Under the pieces are notes generated by a model. It was not told the origin of the DNA, searched no databases, and saw nothing but the letters and a program-made list of their open reading frames with translations. 59,704 bases of DNA from Hyphomicrobiales bacterium (GTDB taxonomy: Bacteria > Pseudomonadota > Alphaproteobacteria > Rhizobiales > Xanthobacteraceae), in contig JAFKKM010000034.1 of the NCBI GenBank assembly GCA_017305555.1, forward strand, positions 1 through 59,704, given 5' to 3'. Below, piece by piece: positions 29,583 to 38,434 of this stretch; positions within the stretch are counted from its first letter, which is position 1; the number at the start of each line of letters is the position of its first letter. The translations under genes were made by a program, and so were the position numbers.

Positions 29583-29896
29583 ATTCAAATATCCCAAGAT
29601 ATTAGTTGTACTTCAAACTAACGAATGTGTCCGGAGCATTGCGTGTGCAGCCCCAACAAGGACGAACAACCTAACTGACAATTTTATTATGCTGCCTCAG
29701 GAAGTTGAAAGTTTCAATCGTCAAATCACCGTGACGAATGCAGCTAAACTTGCGGATGAAGAAGTCCCGTTTTTTAGAACCGCAGATCGCACTTGTATTG
29801 AAGCGGGCAGGCGGCGGCATAAAGTGCTCCCCGAAACTAGGCCAGCCAGCGCTGGAATTCTCCGGGGTTACGATCACCTGATTTTATCTCTCGACG
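29583..29896. other. Intergenic region upstream of cargo 1
   Basis: This 314-bp stretch must carry the promoter of the protease gene. I see no gene: a 68-aa minus-strand frame (29671-29877) has no recognised domain. It is fairly AT-rich around 29670-29700. Confidence 0.4.
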
Positions 29897-30586
29897 TTAT
29901 GCGATTACACCATCCACAAATGAATTTCGTCCTTCATGGATACCGAAAGCCAAGTAGTGCTGAAGCGGATCGACCTGCGCGGCGGCGACGTCGGTATAAT
30001 TGGATAGGTACGACTGGGTATCAAACGCGCCAGATGGATCCCGGCCCTCTTTCCAGCCAAAGTCATCATAGTGCGTGAGCGGGTCTACGCCCGCAGCCCG
30101 CACGTCATCGTGGGCATCAAGGTATCCGTTGACATCAAACAAGCTGTTTGGGTTCCGGCCCTCATGCCAACCGAACTGCTCGTAATGATTATATGCAAAT
30201 TCAAGCGTGTTGCCGCCCGACGCAATCGCGGCCTTTGCGACATCCACGTTGTTGAGAAGGTAAAACTCAGCATCGAAGGAGCCATGTGTGAACGACCCGG
30301 ACTGACCTACGGCCATATAAGTTTGCCGCCCTTCTGCCTTTCCGAACTCCAAATAATGTGAGAGCGGATCAATCCCTGCAGCTGCTACGTCCGGATTGTG
30401 TTCGAGATAAAGAGAAGTGTCGAAATTGGCTGACGGATCACGTCCTTCTTTCCAGCCGGACATATCATAGTGGGTCAGCGGATTGATGTTCGCTGCGCCG
30501 ACGTCGCTATTCGCGGCGAGGTATCCCGTCGTAGAGAAATGCGCGTTCGGATTCCGGCCTTCATGCCAACCGAAATTTTCGTAATG
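29893..30586. repeat. 0.7-kb direct duplication, copy A
   Basis: Nearly identical, base for base, to 32836-33529 (offset 2943). It covers five of the six C-terminal repeats of cargo 2 and runs a few bases past its stop codon. In a 100-base stretch compared by eye only about four bases differ. Recent duplication or gene conversion between the two cargo genes. Confidence 0.9.
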
Positions 30587-31741
30587 GTCCGCCGGACTAA
30601 CTCCAGCGCTTGCAACATCTGGGTTGGACTGCAGATAAAACTCAAGATTGATGAGGGGGGATTCTGACGCCGGTTGTGACGGATCGTCATCTGGTGTCAG
30701 CTGCGGCGGGTGGTCTCCCGGCGTCGGTTGCGACGGATGATCTTCAATCCAGTTCTCGATAAAGTTGACAACATCTTCTCTATGAAGCTGGACCGTATCA
30801 TGCACCAGGCCCTTGGTAACGTCTGGAAAAATATGGTCGTAGTATACCGTCGCAGCCCATGTTACCCCAGCGGCAACAAGCAGAGGCGCAACGACGGTAG
30901 CGGCTGGTATCGTGCTTGCAATCGCAAGCCCGATCGTGAGGCCGATCTCACTTCCTGTCGCGGTTGCAGCTAAAACCGCCGCATTTGTTCCAAGCGATTG
31001 AAGAAGCATCGCGGCGGCAACACCTGCAGTCGCCCCTGCGTAAGTGCCGGCGATGGTTCCTACTGCTGGCTGAATAACAAATTTATCGAACGAAGTGGCA
31101 AGAGCGGTCTCGGTCGCATCATAGAATACTCCGATACGATCGTGAATCGTCTGTTGATCATTGGCAACAACAACATCAGTGTGGAATTCTTGGACGATGT
31201 CTTGAAGATCAAGCGCTGTACCGACGACCTTGCTATAGAAGCCAAGCTTCACGAGTTCCGGATGATCAGGAACCTCTGCTAGAGAAACGTCTGTCAGAAC
31301 ATTCCAACTTTCGATAAGCTGCTTCGCCTTAGGAATTGCATCTTCAATCGATAGCAGACCACTTGGGGATAGCAGCTGGTCCTTGACACTGACTGTCGTT
31401 TCCTTCGGGCCAATGAATAGAACGGAAGAATCTGATCCAGGACCATCATGATCGGTGGCATAGACGCTCCACTGAATTTTACCGGCTTCGATAGGTTCCG
31501 TTTTCCCATCATCTAATGCTGAGATCGGAATATCCAGGCGATCGGTGTTGGCTGGAAATTTGGTCCAGTAGTCAAGTTTAATTTCCGAGCCACCATCACT
31601 AATAACCCCATGCAAGTAGAAGTCGGGGTGGTAGAATGGCCACGACATGGTAAAGGTAATTAAAGATGGATCCTCACCTTCAATTACTTCAATCGACTCT
31701 GTCCGCAACGACAACATAGGAATCTCGACGTTGGTATACAT
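29897..31741 (-). CDS. T1SS cargo 2: hydrophobic glycine-zipper protein with six-repeat block
   Basis: A 614-aa protein of unknown function. Residues 1-120 resemble a Calx-beta-like sandwich (IEVIEGEDPSLITFTMSW). Residues 222-300 are strikingly rich in Gly and Ala with GxxxG-type spacing (GTIAGTYAGATAGVAAAMLL, then a second run), as seen in membrane-inserting toxins. Residues 335-362 form a Pro/Asp-rich linker. Residues 364-614 hold six repeats of about 38 aa, ending in FVDGVIA, a negative residue followed by small hydrophobic ones as in type I signals. No Sec signal. ATG at 31741 has AAAGGAA upstream; the TTG further up is rejected. An exported effector is inference from context and composition. 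Confidence 0.8.
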   Translation of the reverse strand: MYTNVEIPMLSLRTESIEVIEGEDPSLITFTMSWPFYHPDFYLHGVISDGGSEIKLDYWTKFPANTDRLDIPISALDDGKTEPIEAGKIQWSVYATDHDGPGSDSSVLFIGPKETTVSVKDQLLSPSGLLSIEDAIPKAKQLIESWNVLTDVSLAEVPDHPELVKLGFYSKVVGTALDLQDIVQEFHTDVVVANDQQTIHDRIGVFYDATETALATSFDKFVIQPAVGTIAGTYAGATAGVAAAMLLQSLGTNAAVLAATATGSEIGLTIGLAIASTIPAATVVAPLLVAAGVTWAATVYYDHIFPDVTKGLVHDTVQLHREDVVNFIENWIEDHPSQPTPGDHPPQLTPDDDPSQPASESPLINLEFYLQSNPDVASAGVSPADHYENFGWHEGRNPNAHFSTTGYLAANSDVGAANINPLTHYDMSGWKEGRDPSANFDTSLYLEHNPDVAAAGIDPLSHYLEFGKAEGRQTYMAVGQSGSFTHGSFDAEFYLLNNVDVAKAAIASGGNTLEFAYNHYEQFGWHEGRNPNSLFDVNGYLDAHDDVRAAGVDPLTHYDDFGWKEGRDPSGAFDTQSYLSNYTDVAAAQVDPLQHYLAFGIHEGRNSFVDGVIA

Positions 31742-31960
31742 AAAAAATTCCTTTAAAAATTCGAACAATCTAAAAGCTTATCGGTAACTATAGCGGGAGC
31801 CGTGCAAACAGGGCAACGGGAAATTCATTGCAAATTCGATCACCCATTTGGGTCATAAGGGTCATAAGGTTCCAGCCCAAACGCAATCTTGAGCCGCTCT
31901 TTTCAAACTTGTATTGCGAGCCAAAGGAAGCCGATATTCGGCAGCACTGTCCCAAGATGT

Positions 31961-32138
31961 GTTAGTGCTCGATGAACTCGCGCCAGCCGCCGATCACCAT
32001 CGCCAGTAGGATCGCGACCAACTGGATCGGGCCGCCCGCTAGCGGATGGCCGAACAGCCAGTTGCCCACGGCGGCACAGATCGGCACCGCGAAGTTGACC
32101 CCCAACACAATCGGGCGGCGGCCGCCGACATCATTGCG
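31961..32138 (-). pseudogene. Fragment of a membrane protein
   Basis: One frame encodes about 55 residues with two hydrophobic helices (VNFAVPICAAVGNWLFGH and IQLVAILLAMVIGGWREF) and ends in a stop at 31961. No start or upstream half remains; the frame runs into a decayed neighbouring gene. It looks like the C-terminal scrap of an inner-membrane protein. Family not identified. Confidence 0.4.
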
Positions 32139-32494
32139 CGGTCGCCTTCGCGCCGAAGCGGGTCAACGATCGGCCAGCCGGCGATCGAGCGCGGTTGCAC
32201 GCGCGTCTTGCAGCCGCCCGAATTGGCATTATAGACCGTCCTAGGTCGACCCGCGAATGTGGTGACGCAGCACAAAGACATGATGCTGTCGTATCGCCAC
32301 CCTGCCCGGCGCCGGCCGAACTCACGGAAAACGAAACCACGCGCGCGCCAGCCACAACGGGCGGATCGGAGCGTTGAACACCTCGATGGCCACGCCGCAG
32401 CCGCAGAACAGCCGCGAGGATGCACAACGACTTCGGCATGGGACAGGGACGCGAGCGCGCAGAAGCACACCGGCAGCAGTAAGCTGCGGATCAT
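32130..32494 (-). pseudogene. Decayed small exported Cys-containing protein
   Basis: The first 20 residues (MIRSLLLPVCFCALASLSHA) are an intact signal peptide. The frame then shifts. A second frame reads FCGCGVAIEVFNAPIRPLWL and QHHVFVLRHH, and the first frame resumes with VYNANSGGCKTRVQPRSIAG. All three pieces fit one small secreted protein of a type I believe is common in Bradyrhizobium, so at least two frameshifts have killed it. Function of the family unknown to me. Confidence 0.55.
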
Positions 32495-32835
32495 GATTAT
32501 CCTTGGTTCTGGAACTTAACTGGCCTAGAAAGCGTTACAATGCGTGGCGGCCGCTATCGAACTCGCCTCTCCGAGAGTCTCCCTCCTCGATTTCCGCCGT
32601 CGGCCGCAAACTTCAAGCCCCGCTCCGGCGGCTTTTTCTTTGATTGCCTCTTCCCGCCGGCGGTTCACAATGAAGGCATTGGTCGGGAAAGGTCTCCCAA
32701 ATCTCAGCTCGGCTAACAGGGCCGCCGCCCTCAGCCCGCGACGACCCCACCTATCACAATCGACTTTCGTAGCGGATCAATTCGAGTGTCCGGCAGACTG
32801 CAGGCAGTTAATTGCGCCCCGCCGATTTTCCGCGC
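32495..32835. other. Non-coding stretch with terminator-like hairpin
   Basis: No supportable gene. At about 32613-32635 an imperfect stem (AGCCCCG...CGGCGGCT) followed by TTTTTCTTTG looks like a plus-strand intrinsic terminator, but there is no intact plus-strand gene before it. It may be the tail of a lost gene. Confidence 0.35.
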
Positions 32836-33529
32836 GACGTTACGCGATTACGCCATCCAAAAATGAACTTCGTCCTTCATGGATACCGAAAGCCAAGTAG
32901 TGCTGAAGCGGATCGACCTGCGCGGCGGCAACGTCGGCATAATTGGATAGGTACGACTTCGTATCAAACGCGCCCGATGGATCTCGGCCCTCTTTCCAGC
33001 CAAAGTCATCATAGTGCGCGAGCGGATCTACACCCGCAGCCCGCACGTCAGCGTGCGCATCAAGGTATCCATTGACATCAAACAGGCTATTCGGGTTCCG
33101 ACCCTCATGCCATCCGAACTGCTCGTAGTGATTATATGCGAACTCAAGCGTGTTGCCGCCCGATGCAATCGCGGCCTTTGCGACGTCCACATTGTTGAGA
33201 AGGTAAAACTCGGCATCGAAGGAGCCATGCGTAAACGACCCTGACTGACCTACGGCTGTATAGGTTTGCCGCCCTTCTGCCTTTCCGAACTCCAAATAAT
33301 GCGCGAGCGGATCAATTCCCGCCGCCGCCACGTCCGGATTATGTTCGAGATAGAGCGAGGTGTCGAAATTGACTGACGGATCACGTCCTTCTTTCCAGCC
33401 GGATACATCATAGTGGATCAGCGGGTTGACGTTCGCCGCACCGACGTCACCATTCGCGGCGAGGTACCCCGTTGTTGAGAAGAACGCATCCGGATTCCGA
33501 CCCTCATGCCAACCGAAATTTTGGTAATG
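32836..33529. repeat. 0.7-kb direct duplication, copy B
   Basis: Partner of 29893-30586. It covers the corresponding five repeats of cargo 3 and a few bases past its stop. The flanks outside the two copies are unrelated, which fixes the copy limits to within about 10-20 bases by eye. Confidence 0.9.
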
Positions 33530-35020
33530 CGAGTTAGCATTCGCTCCCGCGTCAAAAACATCTGCATAAGTTCCAAGATAATAGTGTGAGTCAAAAAGTG
33601 GAGCATCACCCGCAAAGCTTCCATCGGTATCAACGATGATCGTCTTGTCAGTAAAGATGACGCGCTCGACACTTTCGAGCAGTGTCTGAGTCCCACCATA
33701 ATTGTGATTATATCCCGCCATCACAAATGGCGTCAGCGTGACGGTTCCATCCGATGTAACAAAATACGCGAAATCGGTGCTCGGCCGGTCAAGCACCAGG
33801 GTATCGCGGCCACCACCCCCGCCAATAACCCACAATTGGTCGCCCCCGTTCATGACCGGTGACGCATGGATAGTGTCATTACCATCGCCGGCATTGACAA
33901 CGACAATTGGAAGCACGTTGAGGAAACCGGTAGGCATCTCTATTGAATCACCGCCGTCCGTCCCCGCTATCAACTTCAATCCAAGCTGATTTACAACCGT
34001 CTCATTCCCAGAGACCGAAGTGAGGAACAAATTGCTGGGTGACGTAATAGCTTGGAGCGCAATGAAGGCCCCGCCGTCCTCGACAGATTGAGCGTGAAGA
34101 CCGCCCTGATAGCAGGACGATAGCTTATCCATATCCGACATAATATGCCCGAACCGCGTATCCAGATCGACAATCGTCGCTTTCGTCTCCCTGATCCGCG
34201 CCACGACATCTACGGTATCTTGAGCAATCTCCTCCAAATTTTTGAATTGTTGATACGTGTTGGCCAGCAAGCCAATTATCGGCAGTCCCTTGATTGTGCC
34301 CTCGGCCAAGCCCGCTGTCGCGCTGATCAGCGCGAAAATCTTCTGTCTGTCGTCATCGGCACTAGCCCCGCTGTAAAGCGTCGTCAGCGCTGTCAGGGCC
34401 TCCACGAACTTTGGGACGTCCCTGCTAAGCACCTTTCCCAAATTGCTCGCCCCGAGAGACAAAGCTGATACGACTGCGTCCGCGACGCCCAGGCGCGCCA
34501 AGTCTCGAAGCGCGTCAAGCTGATCCTGTTGCGCGTCTAGCAATTGCACGGCGAGATTAAGTTGGTCTCTCGTATTCTTGAGATTCTCCAAGCTCTCGGC
34601 CATATGATGACTTATATCGCCTAAGGTCAGTTCAACGGGATCCGGGCTGTTGTCGCCGTCGAGATCGATGAAACAGGCAGCATCGTTATCTTTGATAACG
34701 ATCATATAGTCGTCATTTATATAAAAATCGGGCACAGGCTGGCCGGTCGCAAGATCGTAGGCCGCAACTTCGATATGAAATGTGAAGAACTCCCGATCTT
34801 CTGGAATATTATCATCGATGATATTGAAATCGATGTTCAAACTGCTGCCAGGATTGACCACGACATTGAGACCACTTAAGGCGCTCACGGTAAAATCTGA
34901 ACCGTATTCAGCACTCCCCGGGACAACTGTCCAATTTGCAACGGCGTAGGTGTCCGAGTTTGCGATTATGCTGTACGGGGTTTTGAGACCTTCATCCCAA
35001 GTTAGCGTTAAAGTCGCCAT
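32840..35020 (-). CDS. T1SS cargo 3: Calx-beta/helical/RTX-like protein with six-repeat block
   Basis: A 726-aa protein. A Calx-beta-like domain spans about 1-115 (EYGSDFTV, DDNIPEDREFFTF, IVIKDND), followed by LDGDNSPDP, an acidic calcium-type loop. Residues 135-310 are helical with a coiled-coil character (ENLKNTRDQLNLAVQLLDAQ). Residues 375-410 hold RTX-like turns (NAGDGNDTIHAS, GGGGGRDTLVL). Residues 476-726 are six repeats of about 38 aa, ending FLDGVIA. ATG at 35020 is preferred: AAAGGG lies 6 bases before it, while an ATG two codons up sits too close and the TTG at 35038 lacks a site. Predicted substrate of the exporter encoded just upstream; adhesin or toxin roles are both possible. 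Confidence 0.82.
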   Translation of the reverse strand: MATLTLTWDEGLKTPYSIIANSDTYAVANWTVVPGSAEYGSDFTVSALSGLNVVVNPGSSLNIDFNIIDDNIPEDREFFTFHIEVAAYDLATGQPVPDFYINDDYMIVIKDNDAACFIDLDGDNSPDPVELTLGDISHHMAESLENLKNTRDQLNLAVQLLDAQQDQLDALRDLARLGVADAVVSALSLGASNLGKVLSRDVPKFVEALTALTTLYSGASADDDRQKIFALISATAGLAEGTIKGLPIIGLLANTYQQFKNLEEIAQDTVDVVARIRETKATIVDLDTRFGHIMSDMDKLSSCYQGGLHAQSVEDGGAFIALQAITSPSNLFLTSVSGNETVVNQLGLKLIAGTDGGDSIEMPTGFLNVLPIVVVNAGDGNDTIHASPVMNGGDQLWVIGGGGGRDTLVLDRPSTDFAYFVTSDGTVTLTPFVMAGYNHNYGGTQTLLESVERVIFTDKTIIVDTDGSFAGDAPLFDSHYYLGTYADVFDAGANANSHYQNFGWHEGRNPDAFFSTTGYLAANGDVGAANVNPLIHYDVSGWKEGRDPSVNFDTSLYLEHNPDVAAAGIDPLAHYLEFGKAEGRQTYTAVGQSGSFTHGSFDAEFYLLNNVDVAKAAIASGGNTLEFAYNHYEQFGWHEGRNPNSLFDVNGYLDAHADVRAAGVDPLAHYDDFGWKEGRDPSGAFDTKSYLSNYADVAAAQVDPLQHYLAFGIHEGRSSFLDGVIA

Positions 35021-35354
35021 ATCCATCCCTTTGCTCAATTATTTGATTGGCCAAATAGTAGAGGTCGATACTTCGCTACGACCGGCGGCGCCTACGCCTT
35101 ACTTCTCCGCAATCTGCATCAGCAAAACTCAAAGAACGCAAAATTCCTAATTGAATACATAGCTTCCGGTTGCCAGCCACAACCAGTCACCTTGCAACCA
35201 TCAAACTAGAACAATTTACTATGGTCGGCGACTAATGAAAAGCACCTTGAAACCGTGCAACATTCCTAGGTCGACAATAAAATGGTCATGACAACATAGC
35301 TTAAACCAGATCACCGCTGGCAAACCGGACGCGGGTTTACATGTCTCACCAACT
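35021..35354. other. AT-rich intergenic region between cargo 3 and the T1SS genes
   Basis: About 330 bp with no gene. It separates the two transport genes from the cargo genes, so cargo 3 likely has its own promoter here. No operator or terminator hairpin stands out. Confidence 0.4.
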
Positions 35355-36674
35355 TCATCGTTCAATGAACGTTCGCGCCAGCTGATCATGCAGCGGCTTC
35401 AGTAAATACTGTAACGCGGTCCGGGAATAGGTCTGGATGAACGCTTCTGCCGGCATGCCAGGCACCAGACGAAAATTGCCGAGCCGCTCAATCTCGGCAC
35501 GCGGCAATGAAATCCGCACCTGATAGTAAGGCGAACTGATCTGGCCAGATGTAGGCGGATCGTGCGCCAAATCCGCCGAAATACGCATCAGCGTTCCTTC
35601 CAAATCCATCATGGTGCGCTGATTTCCGGCCATGATTCGAACGATCGCCTTCGCACCGGTCGTAATCTGATCAATGTCCTGCGGTGAAACTTTCGCGTCG
35701 ATAACAAGACTGTCGTCGCTCGGGACAATCTGCATGATCATTTCGCTAGCAGTAATAACGCCCCCGACGGTATGCACGGATAGTTGAAGTACGATCCCGG
35801 GTATTGGCGCACGAATATCGACACGCTTGAGCTGATCCTCCGCAGCGACGAGGCGCTCACGCAACTCCGCGATCTTTCCTTGTGCCTCGCGCAATTCCTT
35901 CAGGACGTCCGTACGAAAATCGCGATCGATCTGGATGATCTGAAGCTCCGTCTCGCTTATTTTTCCACGAACCCGCGCGATCTCGGCAACAAACTGCCCA
36001 CGTTCGCCATCGATTCTGGCCTTGTCGCGCTGCAACGCCATCAGACGCGATATTGAGACCAGATGTCTGTCGTACAACGACTTCACGCCGACCAATTCAT
36101 CGGCAATAAAGCCGCTTTCCGCTTCCTTGGCCGCCTGTTGCGCGCTCAGCCCGCGGATTTCATCATTGCTCTGCGAGATTCTTTCCCGCAACTGCGCTCG
36201 TTGACCAACTCTCGCCGCGCGCCGCGACTGGAATAATTTCTCCTCGCCAGCCAGCGCCCTCGCCAGCATTCTGTCATTCTGCCGCCCCCGTTGATCGTCT
36301 GTTAACTCGATTGATTCAGCCTCATCCCGCTCGGTGATCAACCGAGCCTCGCGCACCAGCAGCTCATCCAGTTGTGAGCGAACAACGCCAAGCGTCGATC
36401 GAGTCACAGTGTCATCAAGCCGTATCAGAATGTCGCCAGCCTCTACGGCATCGCCATCGTGAACGAATATCTCGCCGACGATTCCACCCGTCGGATGCTG
36501 AATCTTCTTGACGTTGGATTCGACAACGACGGACCCCGGCGCGATAACAGCTCCCGCGAGTTCACCGGTCGCGGCCCAAACGCCGAGACCGCCGAACAGG
36601 ATCGCCACCACGGAGAAACCGATAATATTCAGGCTTCGAATGCTACGGCGGGAATCGACAGGACCGGCTGTCAT
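35355..36674 (-). CDS. Type I secretion periplasmic adaptor (HlyD/PrtE family)
   Basis: A 439-aa membrane fusion protein linking the ABC exporter to an outer-membrane channel. One transmembrane segment lies near residues 17-37 (IIGFSVVAILFGGLGVWAA), followed by the lipoyl half-motif (VVESNVKKIQHPTGGIVGEI), a long coiled coil (about 95-280) and the beta-barrel region with VDIRAPIPGIVLQL. The C-terminal LVPGMPAEAFIQT motif is the HlyD-family signature. The start overlaps the exporter stop by 4 bases (ATGA), so the two are translated together. No TolC-type gene is in the window; a housekeeping one must serve. Confidence 0.95.
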   Translation of the reverse strand: MTAGPVDSRRSIRSLNIIGFSVVAILFGGLGVWAATGELAGAVIAPGSVVVESNVKKIQHPTGGIVGEIFVHDGDAVEAGDILIRLDDTVTRSTLGVVRSQLDELLVREARLITERDEAESIELTDDQRGRQNDRMLARALAGEEKLFQSRRAARVGQRAQLRERISQSNDEIRGLSAQQAAKEAESGFIADELVGVKSLYDRHLVSISRLMALQRDKARIDGERGQFVAEIARVRGKISETELQIIQIDRDFRTDVLKELREAQGKIAELRERLVAAEDQLKRVDIRAPIPGIVLQLSVHTVGGVITASEMIMQIVPSDDSLVIDAKVSPQDIDQITTGAKAIVRIMAGNQRTMMDLEGTLMRISADLAHDPPTSGQISSPYYQVRISLPRAEIERLGNFRLVPGMPAEAFIQTYSRTALQYLLKPLHDQLARTFIER

Positions 36675-38434
36675 CGAAACCTCCCCGACACAGCGCCGCC
36701 AATAGCTTGCAAATCCAATTCGGCCGGCTGCAATGAAACCGGCGCGGCAAGCTTGCGCAGAACCTCATCGCGCGGTCCGAAGGCCCGCTGGGTTCCATTG
36801 GCCACATAAAGGATTTTGTCGCATGCGGTCAGTATCATTGAGCGGTGAGCGATGATGATGACGATAGCGCCTCGTACCTTCGCCTGGCGTATGGCCTCTC
36901 GGAGCGCGTTTTCACCCTCCGAATCGAGATTTGAATTCGGCTCGTCAAGCAGGACGAGGAACGGATCACCGTATAACGCCCGAGCAAGCGCGATGCGCTG
37001 CCGCTGCCCTGCGGAAAGGGCCATTCCACCGTCCCCAATCCGCGTGTCGTAACCGGAGGGCAGCCTCAAGATCATGTCATGGGCGCCGGCAACGCGCGCC
37101 GCGCGCAGAACCTGTTCGCTATCAGGCTCAACCACCATTCGTGCAATGTTTTCAGCGATCGTGCCATCAAACAGCTCCACTGATTGTGACAGAAACCCGA
37201 TATGGTGGCCAAGATGTCGTGGGTCCCATTGATCGATCGAAGCACCATCCATGCGCACGTTCCCTCTCATCAAAGGCCAGATGCCCACCAAGGCTCTGGC
37301 CAATGATGTCTTTCCGCCGCCGCTTGGACCGATAATTCCTAACGCTTCGCCGGCAACGAGCGAGAAGTTGATGTCGCTGAGGGTCGCCTTGGAGGCGCCG
37401 GGCGCCGCCACGACTGCGTTGTCGATGCTGATGTTACAAGACGGAGCGGGTAGCATCATGTGTTGGCCTTCGATCTCGGTTCGGGAAAGCGTGTCCGACA
37501 AGCGGCGAATACCGACCCGCGCAGCAAGAAATGTCCGCCAGTTAGCGATCACGGTTTCGATGGGAGCCAACGCGCGCCCGACCATGATCGATGCCGCAAT
37601 CATCGCTCCGGCACTTAATTCCTGCTTTATGACGAGAAAGGCTCCCAAACCCAGGATCGCAGACTGCAACAACATGCGGACGACCTTCGAAACGCTCCCA
37701 TAACCGCCGACAATGTCGCTGGAAATCCCCACCGCGGTGAGATAGCTCTGATTCACGTTGGTCCATCGCTCGGACAGCGCCTTGGTCATGCCCATAGCCA
37801 CGATCGTCTCGCTGTTGCTGCGATCGGCTTCGATCAAGACGCTGCGAATCCCAGCTAAACGCCCCACCTCACGGGACGGCAACCGGCTGGTCCTTTCCGT
37901 CAGAAGCGTCAGACCGAGCAGGATCGCTCCGCCAATACAGGCCAAGACGCCAAGCCAAAGATGAATCAGAAAACAGGTACCTAGAAACAGTGGGACCCAT
38001 GGCAAATCAACGATTGCGATCGGCCCCGCGCTGTTGAGGAATGTCCGGACCTGATCTAGGTCACGCACGGGCTGGTTTGCGTGTTCAGCATTGCGGCTTC
38101 TCGTCGCGATATGAATCACCGCGTTGTGAACACCGCTGCTCAGATCGCGATCCAGTAAATTCGCAGCCCGAACAACCAGCCGCCCACGTATCGCGTCGAG
38201 TACACCTTGAAACAAGTAAGCGCCGACAAGAAACACCGAAAGCGCGATCAGCGTAGGTATACTTCGACTCCCGAGAACGCGATCATAAATCTGTAGCATG
38301 TAAAGAGGCCCCGCCAGCATCAGCAGGTTCACAACGCCCGAGAAGACCGCAACACTCAAGAACACACGGCGACAATCCTTCAAGGCTAGAGTAACAGAGG
38401 AATGTATCCGATCATTTCGACTAACCGGCCGCAT
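36671..38434 (-). CDS. Type I secretion ABC exporter (PrtD family)
   Basis: A 587-aa half-transporter with N-terminal membrane helices (about 30-300, including VFLSVAVFSGVVNLLMLAGP and YMLQIYDRVL) fused to an ATPase. Walker A is GPSGGGKTSLARAL, the signature LSAGQRQRIALARAL and Walker B FLVLLDEPNSNLD. There is no C39 peptidase domain, so it belongs to the protease/RTX-lipase exporter type that does not cleave a leader. ATG at 38434 follows AGGA with 9-base spacing; a TTG five codons upstream is rejected. First gene of the secretion unit, with three candidate cargo genes downstream on the same strand. Confidence 0.95.
   Translation of the reverse strand: MRPVSRNDRIHSSVTLALKDCRRVFLSVAVFSGVVNLLMLAGPLYMLQIYDRVLGSRSIPTLIALSVFLVGAYLFQGVLDAIRGRLVVRAANLLDRDLSSGVHNAVIHIATRSRNAEHANQPVRDLDQVRTFLNSAGPIAIVDLPWVPLFLGTCFLIHLWLGVLACIGGAILLGLTLLTERTSRLPSREVGRLAGIRSVLIEADRSNSETIVAMGMTKALSERWTNVNQSYLTAVGISSDIVGGYGSVSKVVRMLLQSAILGLGAFLVIKQELSAGAMIAASIMVGRALAPIETVIANWRTFLAARVGIRRLSDTLSRTEIEGQHMMLPAPSCNISIDNAVVAAPGASKATLSDINFSLVAGEALGIIGPSGGGKTSLARALVGIWPLMRGNVRMDGASIDQWDPRHLGHHIGFLSQSVELFDGTIAENIARMVVEPDSEQVLRAARVAGAHDMILRLPSGYDTRIGDGGMALSAGQRQRIALARALYGDPFLVLLDEPNSNLDSEGENALREAIRQAKVRGAIVIIIAHRSMILTACDKILYVANGTQRAFGPRDEVLRKLAAPVSLQPAELDLQAIGGAVSGRFR

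Noticed and set aside
32544-32640. Possible tRNA-Ser 3-prime end with terminator as an island attachment site
   Set aside because: CTCTCC and CTCCCTCC motifs are present, but no T-loop, acceptor pairing or CCA arrangement can be drawn.
32840-33520. CRISPR-like or tandem DNA array suggested by regular spacing of about 114 bases
   Set aside because: The periodicity comes from the coded 38-residue protein repeats; the DNA units diverge and have no spacer structure.
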